Of a stretch of DNA of 64,000 nucleotides, positions 34,082 through 48,000 are shown in pieces. The DNA comes from Apostichopus japonicus (lineage: Eukaryota > Echinodermata > Holothuroidea > Aspidochirotida > Stichopodidae), in contig NC_092564.1 of NCBI RefSeq assembly GCF_037975245.1, forward strand, positions 9,707,984 through 9,771,983, written 5' to 3'. The notes below the pieces were generated by a model. That model worked only from the letters and a program-made list of their open reading frames with translations. It was not told where the DNA came from and ran no database searches. Within the stretch, counting starts at the first letter, position 1. Each line of letters starts with the position of its first letter. Both the position numbers and the translations under genes were made by a program.

Positions 34082-36710
34082 ATCACCTTTTCTCCTATTA
34101 AGAAGAACACTGAAAAAACACTATTTAGGCAGCAACATCTCTAAGAAAGACAAAAACGTGGACCGTTTATCCAACTTAAGACAACTACGGATGTTTCCAA
34201 AAACCCTTTGTCTTATTGAATGCTATTACGTACATTCTTCTGTGGCGAAGTTTTAACTTTTAACGTTATCAAACGTCGTGCAAGAACGGAGGGATAAATT
34301 TCTTGGATATCAGGACAGACATTTTGGAGAAATATATTTTGTACGTTTTCATCATGATGTCAATTTTGTGTGTGTTTGATTATTATTAGGTAGAAAAGAA
34401 AATACGGTAGACTTGAAGTGCCACAAACAACCACTTTGGGCGAAAGTCCAATTTGGTAGTCGGATGGAAAAACTCAACATGTGATTTGATGAATTCCTTG
34501 TTACTCTTTTGTTTATTAATGTAATTATATGGGGTATGTTTACCAGACATTGCCACAACTCCCTGTCATTCAAAATATGTATTATTTGAAAAGAATTCAG
34601 AATACTTTGATCTGGAAGCTTATCCAATGTGATCAATCTCTTCCCATCTTGTAATGAATTTGCTAAATATGTTAGGCAGTCTTGTCATGTATGTTGAGTT
34701 CCATAGCTGAAATACATGTTTGATTTCGTTGCATTTAAACTGAATTACATAATACAATCTCTGTTTGATCACAGTCACTGCATTATTAGCATATTACAGT
34801 TGTATACCGCCACCACTACTCTCTCCGTGTAAATGGTAGACTTGTCCACAAGCTCATATTCCCTTCAGTGTGTATAACTGCTCTTTTCCCTTAAGTTTAT
34901 ATTACTCTAAAATACCAGTTGCTCTTATCTTCCCCCTTACTGTGTGATGTGGTGATAACACTGGAAGCTAGGCTTTCAGTTTATGTATTTATAATCAGAA
35001 ATGAAAGAAAATGAAAGAAAAAAACCAAAACAAATGTGGACATTTTGATATTTCTTTGATTTCTTGTTTTTATTTTACCTTCTGTCAATGGATACGTAGA
35101 AAAGATAATCTAATCAAAGATGCTTTGAACATTAAACAAAAGTGTAACCACTTTCTATCGTTCCTATCTACAAACCATAAGAAAGAAGACTGTTTCGATA
35201 TTTACATAAAATCAAGATTAGATAATCACAAACAAACAGAAGATATGTTATTTGGGACACATAACTTGACTCGCTTGTATAACCCTCACAGTAACTTCAT
35301 GTTATACAGCTTTTATCATAATAGTCCCAAGTGGTATCAGACAAGATAAGATCATAAACAACATTTACAGTAATATAGTTTATGTTTCCATTTAACCTAA
35401 TAAGTATACACAACCTCACAGTGTAAATGTAACAGTAGTTACAAACGACCAGACTTTAATCGTCTTTCAGCCTTTGCGGTCGAATCTACTAAAATGAAAA
35501 CGTCAGTCTCTTTAGATTTTACAAATCTTCATCAGCCATGTTTTGGTGCAGATCTTTTATTCAATAACCAGATAATTTTTTTCTTCAAGTTTTATAACTT
35601 GACAATATTTTTAGATGAAATAAACCAGTGCACTATGAGGAGCCTAATATGTAATCAACACTTATTTTAACAATTTCAAATACAATTTGAAGTTTACCAG
35701 TTTACCACAGTTACAGATAACTGTATTCAAAACGTACAATTTATGAATTAAATTTTTCCCATGCACTTGGAAAAGTTTTAATTAAAAATTTTTTTTCTTT
35801 TCAGATAATCACAAAATATACATATTTATTCAAAATAACTGCAACTTCATAATAATAAAAAATAACAATAATCATAATAAATTGCTATATACAGAGAAGG
35901 TAAGTTTGAAAGACAGATTTTCCTGTGTTAATATTTTCTATTTTGGTCTACATAGTATCAGCTTTGTTTATAGAGTTATAACGTTATAAATATAAAGATT
36001 TATCAATTTTAAAGCCTCACAAAATTGTTCAAGGTGTTGAAAGTTTAAATATTCAATATTTATCTCTAAAGTTTTACTGAATATAGAACCACAAATATCC
36101 TAATGTACATGTATGGAAATGAAGCAATGTTGTATCAAGGTGAGAGGTAAATAAGAGTGTAGATTAAAATACTGGTAAGATTATAAAGGAAGACAGAGAA
36201 AAGATGTTTATACTGGAATGATGAAGTAGAAGCACCTGTAAAGAAGATACTGGGAATAAAGAGATCTTGTCCATCAGTGAGAACAGTATCAAGGAAGGTT
36301 TATTATTAAATATGACATAATATACAGACAGAGATATCTATATGTAATATATATATATATAGTTATTCAATTTGGTAACAACCTTACTATTCACGGTTAC
36401 GTTACTTACTGAAAAGAAATTCTTAATGGTCATCGGTATATTGGACACAATGATGCTAACCAGACAGAAAATTATCAGTCATGCTCAAACTGAACTTGCC
36501 TCTGTTCTGAGAGTATTTTCTTTACAGACACAGTAAACTGTGTACTGTAACACTCTTGAATGTCTGGTAATGCTAAGGAAGGTCTCAAACTAACAGGAGC
36601 TACTTTTGACAAATTCTATGAATTGCTAGCCAAATAATAACCGGAGAGGGGCGGGGCGAGGGAAATTTTATGACCTTTGACACAAGAAAGATGAATAAAG
36701 GCAGCTCACT
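34082..36710. other. Convergent 3' regions of the myosin light chain and KIF28 genes
   Basis: Holds the 3' untranslated regions of both genes. AATAAA on the plus strand at 35619-35624 and on the minus strand (TTTATT) at 35556-35561 are candidate polyadenylation signals; others exist (36299, minus). A 112-codon plus frame (35011-35349) is AT-rich and unlike any family. Confidence 0.5.
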
Positions 36711-39700
36711 TTACATCAGAACACAAACGGATGATGACTGTGAGGGTTGGTGATCTGAAAGATAAAAACAAAATGTTATGAGATAATAAATGATAGAGCA
36801 GTCCGACACTACAAAAGCATGAATGTGATCATACATAGTCATGACAGAAGGGTACAGGGGGGGGGGGCATAGAGACAAATGAGGGATGAGATGGGGCAGG
36901 GGGAGGTAGTAACATTAGCTTGAACTGACTCAAGCTGCAAAACAAATATCACATTTGTTTATCACATATTAACTCAGCTATAACTAAGATATTGATGGAG
37001 AAGATCAGAAATATTCCGACTTTTTCGTGATCCTTAACTGGAGAAAAGATTCCTGAGATTCTTAGCTTAGTTTCAGACAAGGATAGGAATCGATCCTACC
37101 TTTAACTGGGAAAAAGTTTTGATTAATGTGTTTACAGGGTTCAAACATACATTTTCTTTCCTTACAAAATTATTACTACCACATAAGTAGTTGATTACCT
37201 GCATTGGGGATTTAATATAGTACTACTAACTAACTTATTTATGATCATGTTAAGCTAGTATAAGCATGACAGTTATGCCTAAAACTTTGTAAACTCGACT
37301 CAATTCAAACACATAATTGCCCTCCCTTCTTATTCTTTAACTTTCATCATTTTTTATAGGTACAGTAGGAAGTATACATCAGAAAGTTAATGCAAAATCA
37401 AATTGAAAGATGACATTACGGCTGCTTCCATACATCAATATATTTGTAATAACGCAACATTAATATGTTGAGAAGCTCAGTATTGTACACCTTGAGCAGT
37501 TGTACTCACCACAGGTGTGTTGGTTCTCTTCATCTAAGGGAACCTTAGCTATGGCCATCTCAGATAGTTTCACTGTCGGAGCATTGAGGACTTGCTTCAA
37601 GACAGATGTCTGAACCCTGCTCTTGTTATGTCTCTCGGCTACCTCCACTATCCTCTTGACTTGACCCTGAACATTAGCAAGAAAAACATATATTGACATA
37701 GTAGTAGGAGTGTTAGCTCAGTGGTAAACGCCGGTGCCTTTCAATCATAAGGTCCCCGGTTCGAGTCACTCCAAGATTAATGTATGTTGTCCAGTTACAG
37801 AGTTGTTGACAATTGACAATCATGGACGTTAAATATGAATGTAAGAGACTGACTTCGGTCAGCTTGCGGCTTTGAAACGCCAATGAGGCTTCTTCGCGAG
37901 TTCCTGCTTGCAGGAGGATCTAAAATACATACATACATACATATATGAAAAAAACAGCATTGATGAATGACTTAACTGTCAGGTACAAGCAGTTTAAAGA
38001 TATGTTTAAACTTTAAACTTAAGCTGAAATGCCAGCAGGTTTGGTATCAGATACTGATAGAGGAGAGGGGAGGATCACAGGTCACCAATGCCTCTGTAAT
38101 TCTCTGCAACAATATATTCTTAAAGTGACACAAATACACAAAACATGCAAACTTACAATTTTTTCCTCTAAACGTTGATTTTGTTTCTTCAGAGCAGCCA
38201 CCTGTAGTATGTACGCTGTCTTTTCTAATGAACTCGACTGTGAACAGAAAGCATGTATATATTTTATTTTAGTTGCAACAATGCTTACAAATATAATTCA
38301 CTAATTGACCCATCCTGTTTATATTTCAAATCCAGTTAATGTTTCCAATTCCCATTTAAACCTTGTAAGGACCACACTGCATTTTTTTTTACTACATGCA
38401 CTGTGCTATCAGGTCCACTCTCTCTCTACACTTATCTCTGTATAGTAGGTAAAGTGGAACAAATGTTGTTCTGTGTCTAGTCTAACCACAAAGGGTGCAA
38501 TCAGCCAATAAACAGCACCATTTTCCCTTGAGAACATTTCGCCAAGTATTAGGCATATCTGCTACTAAAGTTTTATAGTTCTAAACTTGTGATTTCATAC
38601 CTACCTTCAACAGGTTATAGCTTTTCTAAAAAGTAATAAACTCTAAGTTTTAAAAAATTTAGATAATTAACTTTATAGTCTGATGCTTTGAAACAAATCA
38701 ACAGCTAAAGATTGTACAAAAGTCCTCATCTGGTGTGAAAACTTATGTTGCCAACACAGCAAGGGTTCATAAATGCCACTTAAGATTATGAAATGACTCA
38801 TGGGAAAATCAAAAACAGAAAGCCGGTTGGGATGTTGTAAACAAAATTTGAACAGAGCAGAGAAAGTTAGCATATTGCAACAAACTGAGGGCAGCATAGG
38901 AGAGTTGGTAGAGTAACGAGACTGCCATTCTTGAGGTCAATGGTTCATTTTCGGTCCTAGCCAATCATAGCTTTCCACTTTCATAATTTATGGATAGAAT
39001 GAGACAATAATCACCTGAGCACTGTCTCCACTTGTTTTCAGAGCATCAACCATCATCTTAGTATTCATCGGTTTCGCGTTCGGAGACTGCTTTGATTGCT
39101 GGACTCCCCAAACTTGAATACTTAGCATGCCATTGGAGAGGTAATCTACCAACTGTAAGAAAAATAAACCCTGTCAGCTAACAACTCATCTACATCATAG
39201 CTTGCAAACAACAGTGCTCATGAGTTTGTTATTAATACTGTATGTTCAGAGTTAATCCTCAGTTTAAATCACATGAAAAATACAAGATTATTTCAGGATC
39301 AGGGAAGGAGGACCTACTATTACTCCAAATGGACTTTCCAAGACCTATAGTCATAGAATAGCATCTATACCAATATATATAGATATCATTACCATGTTCA
39401 ATATTCCAATTTCACATTAAGTTTGCAAAGAAGTTTGTAATATAGAAATTCAGCTTTTAGCTTTTAACCTACGAGGCAATCTGTTATACAAGTTTCTTAT
39501 TTAACATTTGCGCAATAAATTTTAAATCCCTCAAAAGCTAAAAGCCAAGCAATTGAGGGTATGTAAGAATTAAAATGTCTGTTACAACATGATACATACA
39601 CATTCAAATAGTTTGCACAAAGAATTGAAAAGTCAGACAATATTATCTGTCAATGCTGGAGACTGGTCAGTGTATTAAATGAAATTCACTTAGTAAAAGT

Positions 39701-42258
39701 GAGATAAGTAGAGATGTTTACCTGTGACGTTGCAACTTTGTAATTGAAATATTTCCTGTGTCTAAACTCCAGTGATACACTTCCTCCCATCTTGTCTGTT
39801 TCATTATCAACTGTGTCAAGAAATACTTTGTATCGGCAGTGGACATCCTGAGAATCAACCAAGAAAAGGAGACGCTTCACTCAGCAATTTGAGAACCTAA
39901 TCCAAACCCTTTGCAAAGAAAAGTGTCAGTGAGACATTCTCTCCTCCAAGCTCATGACACATTACTTCTAAATATATCACTCAACATCACCGTAAATTAA
40001 AACTAAACCACACATAACTACTACATGCATCACTCAAAATGACATTGAATGCATCACCACACATAACTACTAAATGCATTACTCAACAACATCACATTAA
40101 ATGCATCACCACACACTACTTCCACATATATCACTATACATCACCCCCAATGAGTCACCTTACATTACTACTGAATGCATCACTCAACATCACTGTAAAT
40201 GCATCACCACACATAACTACTACATGTATCACTCAACAACATCACATTAAATGCATCACTCAACATCACCATAAATGCGTCGCCTTACATTACTACTGAA
40301 TACATCACTCAACATCACGGTATATACATCACCACACATAACTACTACATGCATCACTCAACAACATGACATTAAATGCATCACCACACATTATCTGAAA
40401 TGTGTCACCATATTTCACTATACTTAACACTTAACCTCCTCATCCGTATCATCTCTGCAAATCACCACCCATCATTCACACATCCTTAACATCAGATCAG
40501 ATTTGATTAGAAAATATATATCACATCCCTCCATTCCCTTCCACCCCCTTCCCTTACACCTAAATCATCACTGCAAGCTTGTCTCATTGTTCCTAATGAC
40601 TTCCCACTCACCTTGTATTTGTTCGGTATTCCTGTCGCACCAGGTATCTTTAATACAAAGTTCAGAGAACGACCAATCAAATCCTTCGGATCTTCTACAA
40701 AGATGTCGTCAGCCTCGCTGAGCTCCTTGCCTTTGTCATCACAAGGGACTAATTCAATATCAAGTAACCCCTGCTCCTGACCTTGGTAGTTATTTACCAA
40801 TGCAGACTCTTTGGTCTCAATCTAGATGGATGAAAGAGAAAAATCACTGTGACACATCATGAACGAGTAACAGCATTGGCAACCTCTTACAACTAAGTAA
40901 AGGAAACAACGTCAAAACCTAGTATCAGCTGTTGGCACGTTCAATGGCTCTGACACCCTTTAGTAGGACTTACGTTTGACAATACTATGCAAAATACCAA
41001 CACTGGCCTTCAATAACAAGTAAAGAAAAGGAAGGGTAAGAAATTCTAGGAAAAAACATTTCCATACTTGCATATTTTGATTAGATATTGCTTACCAGGT
41101 ATGCTAGACTTTGTAGGTAAACGTGAGCTGATCCAATCTGAACCTGGGTGTCGGGAGATTCTGTAAAGGGATCTTTCTCCTGATAGAGAAAAAGAAGGGA
41201 ATAAAACACAAGTTAGCATGACCATAATCTCTGTCTCATTACGCAGAGAGACTTTCTGTTGGTTATATTGCTGTAGTATTACTTAAAGTATGGTGTGAGC
41301 TAGAACATGTACAACACTGAGAATAAGTGTTTGCGATCTTTGAATAAGATCATGCTAGGATCGAAAGTCTTTCATGTGTTCACTTACATCAGGAAGTTGC
41401 CAGTCTTCACCTTCTTGGAAGTTCTGGTACATCTCCTGCATGAGGTACTTGCGTCTGGTGAACTTATCTTTGTCCCAGACGTACTCCAGCTCACATTCCA
41501 AGTTACGCACTCTCACACACACCTGTGGGGGAGAGAATTATTAACACTTCCATCTTGTCTCACTCGTAGAGATAAAGTTAAGGGCATGTAAAAAATGTAA
41601 TCCATGCACAACATTACGTTAGACTTTGCCTGTGAAGGGCTTGTTTGTGGTCAACATCATTCCTACAAAGAATGAGAGCAATTTTTACATTTTATATGAT
41701 TATTATTTTAAATAATCGTAACAGATTTTGAACAAAAAAGTAATATACCTTGTACAGATCAGGACTGGTAAATGACTGTCAGTATTTACAATATTTTTTT
41801 TAATTATATTTTTATTTTATCTTTTTATTATTATTATTATTTTGTTGTTGTTGATGGTTTGCCATTCAGTGCTCACACTGGATTACCTAGATGGTCAAAT
41901 CAAACATTGTGGAAGTAATTCAACTGTAATTATTGCAACTTTGTTGGTACTCCCTCAAAATCCTGACATCTTTGTCCATCCATCCAGAATTATACTTAAA
42001 GTAGATGAACAAAGAGGACATGTCTGGGGGCAATCCGAATGTATGCGGTAACCCTATCTGGAGTTTCATAGATTAAACAAACAAGTTGACACATTGAGAA
42101 TGGCCTTACCTCTGTACGTCCATGCTGAAGACCTCTGGCTCTAGCTGAGAGCATCACTATCTCAAACTTAACTTTCTTGTCTAGTTCCTCACTCATAGCA
42201 TTGGCTTCCTCCACGGATGGGATCATATCGATTAAGTCCTGCTGTACAAGTTTGTCAT
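36711..42258 (-). CDS. KIF28-like: exons 13-21, C-terminal region
   Basis: Residues 604-977. Includes [38 protein letters not shown] and [15 protein letters not shown], which resemble the KIF1-like linker after the FHA domain in kinesin-3 proteins, then a mixed region and a short heptad stretch [11 protein letters not shown]. Exon 21 (36711-36754) encodes [14 protein letters not shown] and TAA; this last exon rests on splice signal and frame only. No PH or PX domain is visible. Confidence 0.82.
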
Positions 42259-45034
42259 CTTAGATTGATGATGGGGGAAGAAAGAGAGGACATTTCAATT
42301 TTTAATAAGAGATATAAATTTTTTAATTCATGGAATACCGATTTTCAGAAACGTTGCGTCTCTCACCAATAATACACTTGAGAGAGAAAATGTATTGTTA
42401 GTTTAATACACTGATATCATACCAAAGCTTAGTAACTCAATTAACGTGTTCATTAATAAGCCAGAAAATCATGGATTATTTCTTCACAAGTAACAAAGGT
42501 GCCAATAGCCGGTAGTTATTAGCATTTCAAGTTCATGGCAATAGCAACTATTCCTCATCGACTCCTATATGCATATTAAACTGCAGTGAACATGGTCTAG
42601 GTATGTACATATAGGTAATGTTTTTTTTAAAGACATTAACAGTTTCTCCAGGTGATAAGGTTTTGGTGATGATATCCGTTCATTAAACTAAGAATACATT
42701 ATTTTAGTCAAGTATACTTGTGGTGAGGGATGTTATGGGGCAAGAAAAATAGAAAAGCAAAAAGTGCCTGCCTCTTAATTGCACCTTTCTTTTCAGACAA
42801 CAAGATTAATTCCATTTTCATAACTTAAGCAATTGGATGATTTATCCGAGTGTCATTCGTGACACAGTTTCTGCTGAAGCTGGCTTAATGGTGAGCAAAG
42901 ATATTTGCAGATATTTCCCCCAATTTTGCCCCAAACGTACAAGGTATTAATCAAATAAGATATCAGCTGACCAAACTAAGGCACCCCCCATCTTAGGTGT
43001 TGTCATCAGATGAATATTAATTAGCGAGTAATTTAAGTATTTGATTCATCCACATCATTCTGTCCCCTGATGATGTTTTCATATTATATAGACCACATAA
43101 TGATGATGACGATGACGATAGAACTCGGAAATTGTCAAACATTTTGACTTTAACTTCCAATATTTGATATGAAGTTTAACTAATCAAGCTAATGAAGTGC
43201 ATTATTACTGGATTTTAGTGTAGAAAGATTGACCAAAATCAACATAAAAGAAATGCTTTATTGTTAATGCAACCAGTTGTATCAACTTAATGCCATCTTG
43301 TCAGCCAGCAGACGCTTTATTTATCAGAGACTTGGAGAAGAACCAGCAAGAGAGGACATACCTGTATTTTGTTTATCGGACATATCAAAACCATTCTTCT
43401 GCGCTATTTCTTCCTGAGCCATTTCATAGGTCACTACATGATACTTATTAGGGTTGGCTTTCTGGAGATCAGGATGCTGAAACACATACAAGTGGTTGGA
43501 CCCAAACATGATCCTGGGAAAACAAAAATGAAAATCAAGCAATTTTGAAATTGTACATCATGTTGAAACTTTAAGGCTTTATAACATACCACTGAATAAC
43601 ATACCACTTCTAACATACCACCACTAACATACCACCACTAATAACATACCATATAACATACCACTTCTCTAACTAATCGGAGAGTCTGAAGTTTGACATA
43701 ATGAAGAAAAAGTGCAATAATTTGATATATTCTGCTAAATCAAATAAGTTTCTTTGGGCTGAAATGATCAATGTACACAATGTTGTTTACTTGCCAAACT
43801 GACAGCCACAAAGTTTCAGGTGTGAAATGCAATAATATGTTGTCACTGCTTAACATTAATCTGGATAAAGAAAGAATTGGTGATTTTCAAAGGATTTGAT
43901 AAATCTACTAGCAATATTTTGAAAAACTCTGTGGGTGCTGTTAACATTTTGGCAAAATACGGGATTACCTTATTTTTACAGCAAATTATTTAAGGAAAAG
44001 GAAAAACAATATTACAATATGTATATAACTTGTTGCATATTGATTGGTAAAACGAAGCATTTGTGAGACAGGTTTTATCAAAAGTTAACTGAATCATGTT
44101 TATTCATACCACAATCCAGTAATACAAAACAGTCACAAAAGAACAAATTAACACAACATGAGAGGTAGAGTTTGTGGTTTTAGGATCGAGGTCTCTGTTC
44201 TTCATGCAGATAATTGACAACACTCTTCAAAGTATGTGACATGTTATGCACTCTCTCTCTCTCTCTCTCTCTGGGAAGAAAATTTAACATTTTGTGTACT
44301 TTACCTGTCGTTGTGATCCAGTTCAACTTTAGAGATGACTGGTTCACCATTAACCAAGAGTTTGGCCTCTGGACTTGACTTTTCAACAAATACTTTACCA
44401 TCTTCATTACAAAATGCTGCATGTTCTTTTTGGATACTGCAAAGAAGGAGAGTGAATTCAAACTTGAATTCTTAAAGTAAGAAACATTAACCACAACAAC
44501 AAAAACAACAACCAATAACTACTAGCATTAACATTTTAAAGACTTAGTTAAAAACATAATCGTAGCTTCATTTGTTATTCCTTTCTTCTAAATATTGAAA
44601 GGAGATTGCGGTGACTCAATTTGATCGCTTAGCAAAAATATTGCTGAAAATTTACTGAATCTGTTGGCTAAAACTTGATTGACAAGATAGCACTGATCTA
44701 CAGAGACGAATTACAAGGTTTCTTAGTTTTGTTCGTTTCCATGGTATTGCTTACCTAAGGCCGTTCAACACAATATCTGGAGGACTGTCAGCCTTGTTAT
44801 TGCCAACTTTGTAAGAGGTTTGATCCAACAGATGAAATATCATTCCAGATAACTGATTATCCATATTCAAGTTGTACATGTGTGGTTTGGTCTTACGTGC
44901 CTCCTTCTTCTCCCTCTCGCCACCATTGCCTGCTGATGACTGAAGATGAGATGAGAATATCAAGATTGTAATCATTCATTTGTCTTATAACAAAAGGTCA
45001 ACAAGAACATATGATAAGTACAATAAAACATTGA

Positions 45035-45080
<46 letters not shown>

Positions 45081-48000
45081 GCCTCGCCAAATACGGTCGC
45101 CAACTTGCCAATGGTGACTAGAATTTGCAACTGGCAAGCAAAAAATGCATAACGCTCGACGTTTTGGCGAGTGGCTCATTCGCTCACTGCCTTTGTACGA
45201 TAGGCTTACTATTAACTTGTGAGCCAATCAACAAAGGCCTATTGCCTAATTTTACACATCACAGTAGAATTATCAAGTGCACTGTTACAAAAAGGTCCTA
45301 AGGAACAGCTCTGTTCACCAGCTCGAAAATAATTTGATACTAATCGACTAATAGGTGTAACCATGGAGGTGGTGTAACCAAACTGGAAAACTACAAACTT
45401 AAATAAATGCGTAACGACAACTCAAACAGGGGTAACGCATGAATTATCACGTTTTAAACACTTTTGACGAAGCACAATTTAAAAAGATCGTTTTTGCTGT
45501 AAACAACTAACAGTAACACTAAACCGCGATATCCTAAGTTAGGCCATACTACCTAGGCTTATATCACACAAACACTTTGCGAGAAAAAATGGCGAGTAAA
45601 TTTAACGTTTTGGCGTAGAATTTTAGACACAGTCTCAGAAAAAAAAAGTTTGTTCGCCAAATCTTTGACAATAGAATGTCACACATCAATGACTGACATA
45701 TTAACAATATGAACATATTTAACTATTTACACAAATTGCTTGTGACTAACCTGGGACTTGTTTGACACGGCAACATTTTACTGGGAACTATGCTGAATGC
45801 ACATATCAATATGACAAACAAGATATTAATAAATAACAATTGTCTGCTGCAACATCAACAAAATTCTAGGTTTAATGAGAGCAAATTAATATTCTGTTAA
45901 CTTGAATTCTTCTATTTGACTGACATCTTGTTAAAAAAAAGTGGAAACCATGTTTAATTTATTCTTTACTAAGCTGTGACTGTTTCGACAGAAAGACTTA
46001 TAGTTTATGATTTAAGGTTTTCACACACCTAATAGACTATACACCTAATAGACACACACCTATAGACACACACCTAATCACACACCTAATAGACACCTAA
46101 CAGACACCTAACTATATGTTAATGATTAGAAAACATCTTCAACCTGATAATCACGTCAGGTTTACTTTAAAAAAAATAAAAATATCAAACCCGAGTTAAA
46201 TAAGTCATGAACAGAAAACCGACTGGGATATTATCAACTAATATCAAATGAGCAGAGTAAAGGATTGGCTAGAACAGGATTTAAACTAATGACATCGGGA
46301 TTACAAGTGGAACAGTAAAAGACTTGTGACTTGAACTCACCTTTATAGGAATCCCATTCCAGCCAATAATTACTCTACTCTTTCAAATATTTGTGAAACT
46401 CAGGTCAATTGTCTTCACTGAACATTCTTCAAACAGACATGAAAATTGTTTTGTTTTTTATTTTCTTTGTTTTGAATGACTGACCTGAGCCTGTTTCAGT
46501 TTCTCCTCCCATGTTTTCTTCATCTCCTCCATTTCTGCCTCTGTATCTCTCAAACGGCCTTGCATCTCCTCCTCAAGCTCCTTACGGAGAGCTTCTTTCT
46601 CTGAATAAGCAAAGACGACCAAATTAACATGGTTTCTGTCCTGACTACTACTAAATATGACACTTTCCCATTTACATAGCCTAATAACTGGTAACTTTTA
46701 AGCATGGTGCCCACCCCCCCCCCCCATTAACCCTCTTCCAGGTCAATGCCCATCAGCTCTTCCTCACAAATCATGGGGGTTCAGTGCTAGAAAGTAAACC
46801 AGGTAATCAGAAATGTAGATGGGAAAGTGCAAAAGCTGAGGCAAGACAGGTAAGCGTGGAGCACATTAAAGTATATAAAACCCCTCTAAAGATGGCACAG
46901 TTTTAATGCATTTCAACTCCCCGATCTGCGATCAAACCACAATAAATGATAAACTAGTTGTAAAGTTTACATCCATGATTGCTCCTACCTTCTTCTGTCA
47001 TATGTTGTTTTTCCTCCTCGTCATCATCTTTGAGCTCTCCTAATCCTCCCTTCTTCAAAGCATCCATCAGACGTTGATTTTCCTCCTTCAATTCCCGAAT
47101 CAACTTCTCTGTAGGATCTTCATTTACCACAGCAACATTCTTAATCTGTTTAGCTCTGTCAGCTGGGAAAAATTAGGAAAGAAAATCAATGTCAATGTGT
47201 CGTGAGAAATGTACGTGTAATCTGTTCTGAAGATTGTCTGTATTACCTCAAATACTGAAGCAGACTGAAAGGAGGAGAAAATATTAAAATGAATCATGAA
47301 TTGTTGCTGGTGTTTATCTTCAAATATAGGCCTATGAGGAGAAATCACAAATTATACCATTAATTTTCTGGAAGAACAACAAAAACGGATAAACATGGAT
47401 ATTAAACAATTTATCAAACTTGGATCAAATGTGACCAAATTTGGGAGATGTTCGGTTTTAATTTCCGTTTGAAAAGTAAGCATCTTCACTTTTGTTGAAC
47501 CTATGTTTGAAACAGAAACGTGATATTCGGTCTTAACCAATTTCAACAGGGTTCTTTTACTCCATCTATTGGAATTGAATAATAAATATGAATATCAACT
47601 AAGCTGCACATTTTGAGATGACTTGTTTACAAGTGGCATCACATCCACACAGACACACACACACACATCATCATGTTATCTACATCTGAGTAATACTTAC
47701 CATATCTAAGGGTAGACAAGGTCTCTTCGTAGTTTATATCAGCTGGACTCAAAGCTGCTATCATGATGGTTTTACTGTTACCACCAAGGGCATTCTTTAA
47801 CAATTTGGTTAGAACTGAGTCTCGGTAGGGAACTACAAAAAAAAACATAATAAAAATGAGAGGACAGTTTTGATTATATCTTCGATTTCACATGTACTAG
47901 GGAAAACAAGAAGTGGAACTTATTTGAAGGATTATATTAGAGGGCGTATCAATTTTTTTTTAATGACACTACAATAATTTGATATCACTGCAGTCTATTT

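Noticed and set aside
35011-35349. 112-codon plus-strand open frame
   Set aside because: Lies in the myosin light chain 3' region; AT-rich codons and no homology I recognise.
37707-37773. Functional tRNA gene
   Set aside because: Good A and B boxes and acceptor stem, but the T stem does not pair and a SINE-like body with tail follows, so called a SINE head.
43560-43665. CRISPR-like short repeats
   Set aside because: Units are imperfect, directly adjacent and lack uniform unique spacers; eukaryotic minisatellite in an intron.
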